From the NCBI GenBank assembly GCA_025464095.1, contig JAODMF010000025.1, positions 1 to 64,000 on the forward strand: a stretch of 64,000 nucleotides of DNA. Direction: 5' to 3'. Shown in pieces: positions 60,459 through 64,000 of the stretch. Position 1 is the first letter of the stretch, and every line of letters begins with the position of its first letter. The position numbers and the translations under genes were made by a program. The notes below the pieces were generated by a model. It did not search any database. It saw nothing but the letters and a program-made list of their open reading frames with translations, and was not told the DNA's origin. The stretch is from Glaciihabitans sp. (lineage in GTDB: Bacteria > Actinomycetota > Actinomycetes > Actinomycetales > Microbacteriaceae).

Positions 60459-61770
60459 CGGAGTAGAGCGTGTAGCCGCCGACAGTGAGGGCGGGCGCGT
60501 TGATTGTTTCGTTCGCGACCACCTTGCCAGTTGCCACATCGACAATCGGGGTACCGTCCGAGGTCTTCGTGTACAGGTATCCGCCGATCAGTCCCTGCAC
60601 GCTCAGGTCGAGGGAGTTACGCTGCTTGGCCGTCACCGTGTACACGACCTTTCCGGAGACGAGGTCATAAACCACGACCGGGTCGTTGATGTTGCCGGCG
60701 TTATCCACCACGAGCTTGTTGAGCGGGTCGTAGCGCCACGTTCCCGTGCAGGCGTTGTACTCGTACATTGCACCGGTTGCCCCGTCGAACGACTGGCATT
60801 TGTCCTTCTTGTTGTATCCCGTGACGCTGATGTTCACTGCAAAGAACTCACCGAACGAGCTGTAACTGTCCCCTCCACCATCGCTGTCCATCGTGATCAG
60901 TCTCACGACACTGCAACTTTTCGGACTGGAAGGATCCGGGATCTTCGTGGAATCGACCGTCCATAACGACTTCCCCGTCACGGTGTCGATGCCCTCCTCG
61001 CGCACGCATCTACTGCCAAACGGATCCTTCTCATTACTCACAGTCTCCAAAACCAATGTGCCCGAGGAGGTCCCGGCGATGGCAGCTTCTCCCAGAACCG
61101 TGTGAGGGCCGCCGGCCCACACCTTCTGACCGCTTCGCATGTTCACCCCCACTGGCGAGCCGACGCCGCCGTTGCTGCTGGCAAGGTCCGCACCCACCAC
61201 ATCACTTCTGGAGGCCCCGATGGCACTCACCGTCTGCGACGTGTCATCTGATTTTCCGAGGTCGTATGTCGCAATGTGGTCACCGCTGGAGATGCTGTAA
61301 GAGTCGAGGCGCGAATCCACGCTCTGCGCAGTGAAACCCTCCGAGGGGATCAGTATCGTCGAGGCGATCACGAGCATCAGGTCTCCATCGGGGCCCGTGA
61401 CGTTCATGAGTTGCCGCTTGATTTCTCCGACACCGAGGTTGGCGGAAAGAGCCACCGTATGCGGTCCGTCGCCCGGCACGTAGATGAAAACTGACGGTGT
61501 ACCAGGTTGGAGGACTTCACGTTGGCTTCCATAGGCAAAGATCCCTCCGCCAACGAGGACACGGTCGAACGCGACCCAGCCACCCTCAGGCGGCTGGACA
61601 ACATCCGCTGCTCGAGTCGGAGCAACTGCAGGAGTCGGGATGGCAGACCCTGTGGAGGGTTCACCGGTTTCGACGGGGCTGGCGGCTGAGCCGCATCCGG
61701 CCAGAGCAATTATGAGGACGCCGGCGAAGGCCGCAGCAACTACTGTTCGACCAATGACGTGTGGGCGCAT
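60412..61770 (-). CDS. Secreted lipoprotein with beta-propeller-like repeats
   Basis: This 452-residue protein has a type II signal peptide with lipobox LAGC (about residues 23-26) and a Thr/Pro-rich linker. A repetitive beta domain follows with units such as VNMRSGQKVWAGG, DTVTGKSLWTVD, VYDLVSGKVVYTV and VDVATGKVVA. These resemble PQQ/quinoprotein-type propeller blades and may bind a ligand or protein outside the cell. Four Cys residues suggest disulfides. The ATG at 61770 has GGAG five bases upstream. Function unknown; no adjacent operon partner is seen. Confidence 0.82.
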   Translation of the reverse strand: MRPHVIGRTVVAAAFAGVLIIALAGCGSAASPVETGEPSTGSAIPTPAVAPTRAADVVQPPEGGWVAFDRVLVGGGIFAYGSQREVLQPGTPSVFIYVPGDGPHTVALSANLGVGEIKRQLMNVTGPDGDLMLVIASTILIPSEGFTAQSVDSRLDSYSISSGDHIATYDLGKSDDTSQTVSAIGASRSDVVGADLASSNGGVGSPVGVNMRSGQKVWAGGPHTVLGEAAIAGTSSGTLVLETVSNEKDPFGSRCVREEGIDTVTGKSLWTVDSTKIPDPSSPKSCSVVRLITMDSDGGGDSYSSFGEFFAVNISVTGYNKKDKCQSFDGATGAMYEYNACTGTWRYDPLNKLVVDNAGNINDPVVVYDLVSGKVVYTVTAKQRNSLDLSVQGLIGGYLYTKTSDGTPIVDVATGKVVANETINAPALTVGGYTLYSDGTITTDSHLAAGAN

Positions 61771-61949
61771 CGGTACTCCGTTCTGAAACGACACTCTGCG
61801 GTCGCTATCGCGGCGAAAGCTCTAGCGCTCGACCGACAAAGTGTGGGTGAGGATGTTGCAGTCGCCGAGGCGAGCAAAGCGAGAAGCCGGAGCGCCACGC
61901 TGAGCGTAACTCTACTAACGGTTCTGAGCGAATGAATGCGGCTCTCCGT

Positions 61950-62543
61950 CTACGGCAGAGCGGCTCGCAATTCTTCGGCGGCGACTTCGGATGCTCGCTT
62001 GAGTTCGTCTATTGACGACTTCTGATCAAGGCGGGCCTGGATCAGTCGCTGATCTAGCGTGCTCAGGGCTTTCTGAACTAGAGGATGCGAGAGCACGGCC
62101 TCTTCCGCGCCCGGCGTGTTCAACACCAGGTCAGGCATCTCTACGAGCGCCACATGATCGGCGAGCGCGTAGAGCTGATACCCCGCCCACACAGCAGATT
62201 CAACACTGTCAAGGGCTACTGCTTCCGCTGCATACGCAACGCATGAAGCCGCATTCTGCGCGTACGCGAAACCAAACCTCCAATTGGGGCGGTCCTCGTC
62301 CGGAACGAGCGCCGCAGCCCGTTCAAAGTCATCAGATGGTGTCGCGAGTCCAGACTGGACAGCATCCCACAGTCGGAGCACTACGCTCTCAAGGACGTTG
62401 CCCCCGGGAAGTCCAGTCAGTTCCTCACAACGTCGCCACGCTCCCAGCATTTCCTGCGCGATGGCCGCCACGAAACGCTGCCTTTGAGCGGATGTTAGCC
62501 GGGCTAGCGCGGTCCTGGACGCATCACGGTCGTACTTCAGCAC
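61950..62543 (-). CDS. DUF416-family protein
   Basis: This 197-residue helical protein resembles DUF416/YjaG: RLTSAQRQRFVAAIAQEML, VLESVVLRLWDAVQSGLA, FAYAQNAASCVAYAAEAV. The family's function is unknown. I prefer the GTG at 62543, which has AGGGGTG upstream; the open frame runs 13 codons further to 62582. It is a single-gene unit. Confidence 0.82.
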   Translation of the reverse strand: MLKYDRDASRTALARLTSAQRQRFVAAIAQEMLGAWRRCEELTGLPGGNVLESVVLRLWDAVQSGLATPSDDFERAAALVPDEDRPNWRFGFAYAQNAASCVAYAAEAVALDSVESAVWAGYQLYALADHVALVEMPDLVLNTPGAEEAVLSHPLVQKALSTLDQRLIQARLDQKSSIDELKRASEVAAEELRAALP

Positions 62544-62573
62544 CGCTTCACCCCTAACTTCACGTGGACCACC

Positions 62574-62747
62574 ATGCCGCATCCGTACCCGTCATTTGTC
62601 GCTCCCGGCTCTTTAATTGCGTTGTGCCATTCTGGGATGATTCGCGAAGTTCCGATTCGCTGGCCGCAGTTCCTGGGATCAGTCGAACAAGGCCCTCGAT
62701 TTCCCGCGGAACTCAGACGCTCATACACCGCTCGAATTGAGGCCTAG
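62574..62747 (+). CDS. Doubtful 57-residue ORF
   Basis: The frame begins MPHPYPSFVAPGSLIALCHS with no clear ribosome-binding site and ends at a TAG overlapping the sigma factor stop. It sits in the 200-bp gap between the divergent DUF416 gene and the convergent sigma factor. It may be a gene remnant or chance. Confidence 0.2.
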   Translation: MPHPYPSFVAPGSLIALCHSGMIREVPIRWPQFLGSVEQGPRFPAELRRSYTARIEA

Positions 62748-64000
62748 TTCGCGTCATCCGGACGCTCGACCAACAGCGCCGCCGCCTTCGCGAGTAAGAC
62801 GTCGCGCTGGCGGTCGTTGCCCGCGAGGCCTGCCGCGGTCAGGAGTTCCGAGCGAGACTCCTCGGTGCGACCGAGCCGTGCGAGCAGTTCGCCGCGCACG
62901 CTGGGCAGCAGGTGGGATCCGCGCAGAGTGCCTTCGCCTGCCAGCCGGTCGACGATGCGCAGGGCGTTGGCCGATCCCGTCGCCATCGAGACCGCGACCG
63001 CGCGATTGAGCTCGACTACAGGATTCGGAGAGAGCTGGCCGAGAGCCTCATATAGCAGCACGATGCGCTCCCAGTCGGTGCCGTCCACGCTCGGGGCAGT
63101 CGCGTGGCACTCGGCGATGGCCGCCTGGAGCGCGTACGCCGCGCGGCCCCGCCCGAGGGCGTCCGCTCTCGCGAGGGCAGCGGAACCCCGCGCGATCTGG
63201 GCGCGATCCCAGAGCGAGCGGTCCTGGTCGGCGAGCAGCACGGGCGTGCCGTCGCGCAGCGTCCTGGCGCCGAACCGCGACGCCTGCAGCTCCATGAGCG
63301 CGACGAGCGCGTGCACCTCCGGCTCGCGGGGAAGAAGCCCGACGAGCACCCGGCCGAGGCGCAGCGCTTCGTTCGCCAGCTCGGTGCGGATCAGGCGGTC
63401 TCCGGATGTCGCGGCATACCCCTCGGTGAAGACCAGGTAGACCACCGCGAGCACGCCCGCCACCCGATCCGACCACTCGCTCGGATCCGGCACCTCGAAC
63501 GGCACCTTCGCGAGCGACAGCGTCTTCTTGGCTCGGACGATGCGCTGCTGGATGGTGGCAACCGGCACCAGGAACATCCGGGCCAGTTCCTCGGTGCCGA
63601 GGCCGCCGACGACGCGCAGGGTGAGGGCGACCTGCGCCTCGCGCGTGAGCACGGGATGGCAGGCGGTGAAGACGAGCCGCAGCAGGTCGTCGTCGATCGG
63701 CTCCCACTCCTCATCGGTGCTGCTGGCGAGAGTGCGGCTCGCGAGGTCGTGCGCGATCGCCTGGTGGCGTGCATCCAGTCGTTCGCGCCGCCGCCATGCG
63801 TCGATGGCCTTGCGCTTGGCGACCGCCGTGAGCCAGGCGCCCGCGTTCTGCGGGACGCCCGACTCCGGCCACTGCACGAGCGCGTCGGCGACGGCCTCCT
63901 GGGCGAGGTCCTCGGCGAGGCCGAGATCACCGGTCATCTTCGCGAGCGTCGCGACTATGCGCCCGCCCTCGATACGCCAGACGGCCTCGACCGTGCGCCG
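62744..64000 (-). CDS. ECF-type RNA polymerase sigma factor (DUF6596 type), 5' end missing
   Basis: The visible 418 residues contain sigma-70 region 2 (LAEDLAQEAVADALVQWPES, AWLTAVAKRKAIDAWRRRER) and region 4 (EAQVALTLRVVGGLGTEELA, VPVATIQQRIVRAKKTL). A large C-terminal TPR-like extension follows (EVHALVALMELQASRFGART). This is the SigJ/ECF42-like group, whose partner is often a YCII-domain (DGPF) protein. The frame is open to base 64000 and starts RRTVEAVWRIEGGRIVATLA, so the gene extends beyond the window. Confidence 0.93.
   Translation of the reverse strand, partial: RRTVEAVWRIEGGRIVATLAKMTGDLGLAEDLAQEAVADALVQWPESGVPQNAGAWLTAVAKRKAIDAWRRRERLDARHQAIAHDLASRTLASSTDEEWEPIDDDLLRLVFTACHPVLTREAQVALTLRVVGGLGTEELARMFLVPVATIQQRIVRAKKTLSLAKVPFEVPDPSEWSDRVAGVLAVVYLVFTEGYAATSGDRLIRTELANEALRLGRVLVGLLPREPEVHALVALMELQASRFGARTLRDGTPVLLADQDRSLWDRAQIARGSAALARADALGRGRAAYALQAAIAECHATAPSVDGTDWERIVLLYEALGQLSPNPVVELNRAVAVSMATGSANALRIVDRLAGEGTLRGSHLLPSVRGELLARLGRTEESRSELLTAAGLAGNDRQRDVLLAKAAALLVERPDDAN

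Noticed and set aside
59526-60545. 339-codon minus-strand frame over the nucleotidyltransferase gene
   Set aside because: It is antisense to clear catalytic motifs on the plus strand.
1-64000. Prophage, genomic island with integrase, or tRNA-associated insertion
   Set aside because: No integrase, transposase, phage structural gene or tRNA was seen; only the small duplicated segment near 58600 shows rearrangement.

Overview
The window looks like chromosomal DNA from a high-GC actinobacterium, most likely a member of the Microbacteriaceae. Support comes from the block pyc - ParA-like ATPase - two MerR regulators - GarA-type FHA protein - PgsA-type synthase, from many GTG and a few TTG starts, from ATGA/GTGA stop-start overlaps and from several apparently leaderless starts. 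The species cannot be named from this sequence. No tRNA, rRNA, CRISPR array, insertion sequence or integrase was seen.

Layout. 1-7337: housekeeping genes (a cut-off acidic protein, pyruvate carboxylase, ParA-like ATPase, two MerR regulators, GarA-like FHA protein, CDP-alcohol phosphatidyltransferase). 7381-8208: a DUF1295 membrane enzyme. 8629-22254: one tightly overlapped ten-gene exopolysaccharide operon with an initiating sugar-phosphate transferase, lipoprotein, flippase, a 1395-residue secreted propeller/LamG/PKD protein, two glycosyltransferases, a CDP-alcohol transferase, a chain-length protein with a degenerate kinase domain, a polymerase/ligase and a TagD-like cytidylyltransferase. 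22336-36662: mixed single genes and small operons (S4 RNA-binding protein, DHA2 exporter, sodium:solute symporter, F420-type reductase, VOC protein, MarR with divergent NAD(P)-binding protein, DUF222-HNH protein, hemerythrin, PPK2, LPATG-anchored wall protein).

36705-57006 is a carbohydrate and acid-sugar catabolic island. A CUT1 ABC transporter, a GH42 beta-galactosidase and two Gfo/Idh/MocA dehydrogenases form the first operon. A second minus-strand operon carries two aldo/keto reductases, a Pro-1 tautomerase, an SDR, a 3-hydroxyacyl-CoA-dehydrogenase-like enzyme, an OtnK-like kinase and an OtnC-like aldolase. Divergent from it lie a DtnK-like kinase, a PdxA2-like dehydrogenase, a LacI regulator and a ThuA - Gfo/Idh pair. 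The two DUF1537 kinases suggest two parallel routes from four-carbon acid sugars to dihydroxyacetone phosphate. AAACGTT-type palindromes in front of the kinase, lacI and thuA genes suggest one LacI regulon.

57020-64000 holds a MarR/SRPBCC pair, an unrecognised gene, a tRNA-nucleotidyltransferase-like gene flanked by 55-bp direct repeats, a propeller-like lipoprotein, a DUF416 protein and an ECF sigma factor cut by the right edge. Between the unrecognised gene and the nucleotidyltransferase lies a chimeric scar in which the first 74 bp of the marR gene abut the last 47 bp of the lipoprotein gene. It reads as the fossil joint of a tandem duplication and is the least expected structure in the window.
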